A stretch of 64,000 bases of DNA from Ascidiaceihabitans sp034111945 (GTDB lineage: Bacteria > Pseudomonadota > Alphaproteobacteria > Rhodobacterales > Rhodobacteraceae). Shown one piece after another: positions 62,758-64,000 of the stretch; within the stretch, counting starts at the first letter, position 1, and each line of letters starts with the position of its first letter. Made by a program: the position numbers and the translations under genes. The notes beneath the pieces were generated by a model. The model saw only the letters and a program-made list of their open reading frames with translations. It was not told where the DNA came from and did no database searches. The stretch spans positions 1 to 64,000 of the forward strand of contig JBLHSG010000006.1 of assembly GCA_047626725.1 (NCBI GenBank), written 5' to 3'.

Positions 62758-63954
62758 TTAGCGCGGAACCGACGTGGCGGCTGTGTCGCCAACCCCGTCT
62801 TTGCGCGCTTTGGCTGATGCCAGCGTGTCGCGCAAATCGGCTTCCATTTTCTTGAGGTCACCTTCGGCAGCAGCGCGTCGTGCCTTGCCTTCGTCAGCAA
62901 TCTGCAAGGATTCCTGAATGGTGCCGATCAAGTCGGCGTTGGCCTGTTTGACGGCCTCGATGTCGAATACACCGCGTTCCATTTCTTCGCGGATGATCTT
63001 GTTTGAAGACCGCAAGTTCGCCGCATTTGACGTCAGCAATTCGTTGGTCAAATCATTGGCCGCACGCACGGCAACCGCAGCTTCGGCAGACCGTTGGATC
63101 GTCACGGCTTGGGCCAATTGCGTTTCCCACAATGGCACAGTGTTCACGAGGGTCGAGTTGATTTTAGTCACCAGCGACTTGTCGTTTTCTTGCACCAAAC
63201 GGATGGATGGCAGCGACTGCATTGTTACCTGACGGGTCAGTTTCAGATCGTGAACACGGCGTTCCAGATCGTCACGTGCGGCCCGCAGATCGCGCAATTC
63301 TTGAGCGACCATGACCTGATCGCTTTCCTTGGCTTTGTCGACGGTTTTGGCTTTGGCCGGAATGGTTTTGGTGTCAAGCTCTTCTAGTTTTTCGGTTCCG
63401 GCAGCGATGTACAGCGCCAGTTCGTCATAGAAATCCAGCGTTTTGTCGTACAACATATCAAGGCTTTTGATATCTTTCAGCAGCGTGTGCTCGTGCCCCA
63501 ACAGATCGTCGGTGACTTTGTCGATCTGGCTTTGAACTGTTTCGAATTGGGCTGTGAATTTGGCGAAAGGTGCGGCGCGGCCGATCAGTTTTTCCCACCA
63601 GCTGCGTTCGCGACGCACGTCCAGTTCAGAGACGGAAAAACCACGGATTGTCGTGACGATGTTGCGCAGGCTGTCCCCGGCGGGGCCCACGTCTTTGTTG
63701 CGCACGTCTTGCAACATGGCTTGTGAAATCACCTGAAGTTCGGCCTGTGCACCGGACCCGAACGAGACGATAGATTGCGTGTCACCAATGTCGATTTCGT
63801 CCATGCGTTTGCGGATCGCAGCACTGACCGGCGCGTCGGCAGCTGCCAAGGGCACGATGGCGTTCGCCTCGACGGGTTCACGCAGGGCCACGGCTGTGAC
63901 TTCTTCGATTTGAGCCAGCGATTCTTGCGCCTTTAGGCGGGTTTTATCAGACAT
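62758..63954 (-). CDS. telA: TelA-family toxic-anion-resistance protein (398 aa)
   Basis: 398 residues, the usual length for TelA (tellurite-resistance) proteins. Landmarks: FGSGAQAELQVISQAMLQDV, AGDSLRNIVTTIRGFSV and the long helical body with DLRDLRAARDDL-type repeats and EREMERGVFDIEAV near the end. AAGGAGT before the ATG is a strong ribosome site. TelA proteins are linked to tellurite, antibiotic and envelope stress tolerance, with a mechanism still unclear. First gene of a tight minus-strand unit with DUF2927, SPFH, cytochrome b561 and zinc-ribbon genes. Confidence 0.9.
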   Translation of the reverse strand: MSDKTRLKAQESLAQIEEVTAVALREPVEANAIVPLAAADAPVSAAIRKRMDEIDIGDTQSIVSFGSGAQAELQVISQAMLQDVRNKDVGPAGDSLRNIVTTIRGFSVSELDVRRERSWWEKLIGRAAPFAKFTAQFETVQSQIDKVTDDLLGHEHTLLKDIKSLDMLYDKTLDFYDELALYIAAGTEKLEELDTKTIPAKAKTVDKAKESDQVMVAQELRDLRAARDDLERRVHDLKLTRQVTMQSLPSIRLVQENDKSLVTKINSTLVNTVPLWETQLAQAVTIQRSAEAAVAVRAANDLTNELLTSNAANLRSSNKIIREEMERGVFDIEAVKQANADLIGTIQESLQIADEGKARRAAAEGDLKKMEADLRDTLASAKARKDGVGDTAATSVPR

Positions 63955-63964
63955 TTGGTACTCC

Positions 63965-64000
63965 TTAATGGTCGTTGGCGGACGGCAAGGTCACGCCTTC
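63965..64000 (-). CDS. Possible 3' end of a gene upstream of telA (partial)
   Basis: Reading in from the right edge on the minus strand, an open frame GVTLPSANDH ends at TAA (63965-63967), ten bases before the telA start. Close spacing and direction suggest it is the end of the preceding operon gene. Eleven codons are too few to identify it. Confidence 0.3.
   Translation of the reverse strand, partial: EGVTLPSANDH

Noticed and set aside
1..64000. CRISPR arrays, rRNA operons, insertion sequences
   Set aside because: None was recognised on either strand.

Overview
The window looks like part of a chromosome from a roseobacter-group alphaproteobacterium (Rhodobacteraceae). The evidence is the density of TRAP transporters, a molybdenum-dependent oxidoreductase with its own cytochrome c, a DUF1127 protein, an MttB-family methyltransferase without pyrrolysine, a DUF2927 lipoprotein, and moderate GC content with short intergenic gaps. 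There is no rRNA, IS element, integrase or CRISPR array. One tRNA (Gly, anticodon UCC) is present.

Layout. 1-4.4 kb: a minus-strand group of two large unrecognised proteins (one cut by the window edge), a peptidoglycan-binding/CHAP-like hydrolase and a small membrane protein. 4.6-19 kb: three tripartite TRAP transporters. The first (4.6-7.4 kb) stands alone. The second (13.1-9.7 kb, minus) continues into an aldehyde dehydrogenase and a short-chain dehydrogenase and has a palindromic site in its promoter region. The third (15.7-19.0 kb) has a Tat-exported binding protein, an internal terminator-like hairpin and a downstream IclR regulator. A GMC oxidoreductase-rhodanese pair lies between the second and third. 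20-24.6 kb: a class III (glutathione/formaldehyde) alcohol dehydrogenase, then an isoquinoline-oxidoreductase-type 2Fe-2S subunit, molybdopterin subunit and di-haem cytochrome c. 24.8-29.3 kb: a GntR regulator with a tight DapA-like / aldehyde dehydrogenase / FAD amine oxidase operon. 29.3-32.8 kb: an MttB-like methyltransferase divergent from a PLP ammonia-lyase and an Asp/Glu-racemase-family isomerase. Together 4.6-32.8 kb reads as a catabolic region for small organic acids, amino acids and methylated nitrogen compounds; exact substrates cannot be read from sequence.

32.8-41.2 kb: a DUF1127 protein, tRNA-Gly, a lipoprotein, an MsbA-like ABC exporter, a Kbp-like BON/LysM protein, an acyl-CoA synthetase with an alpha/beta hydrolase, a phosphodiesterase and a Tat-exported thioredoxin-like protein. 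41.2-49.6 kb (minus): a peptide-type ABC importer with fused ATPases, preceded by a CocE/NonD hydrolase and a glycerate kinase. 49.9-58.2 kb: a large Ig-repeat adhesin followed by its own TolC/ABC/HlyD type I secretion genes. 58.2-64 kb (minus): a TelA-family protein, DUF2927 lipoprotein, SPFH-GYF protein, cytochrome b561, zinc-ribbon membrane protein and nitroreductase, packed like one operon and probably membrane or stress related.

The least explained parts are the left-edge cluster, the MttB/PLP/racemase locus, the Ig-repeat adhesin locus and the TelA-SPFH-zinc ribbon operon. Two GTATAC-containing palindromes, one before the second TRAP operon and one before the GntR gene, suggest a shared regulator.
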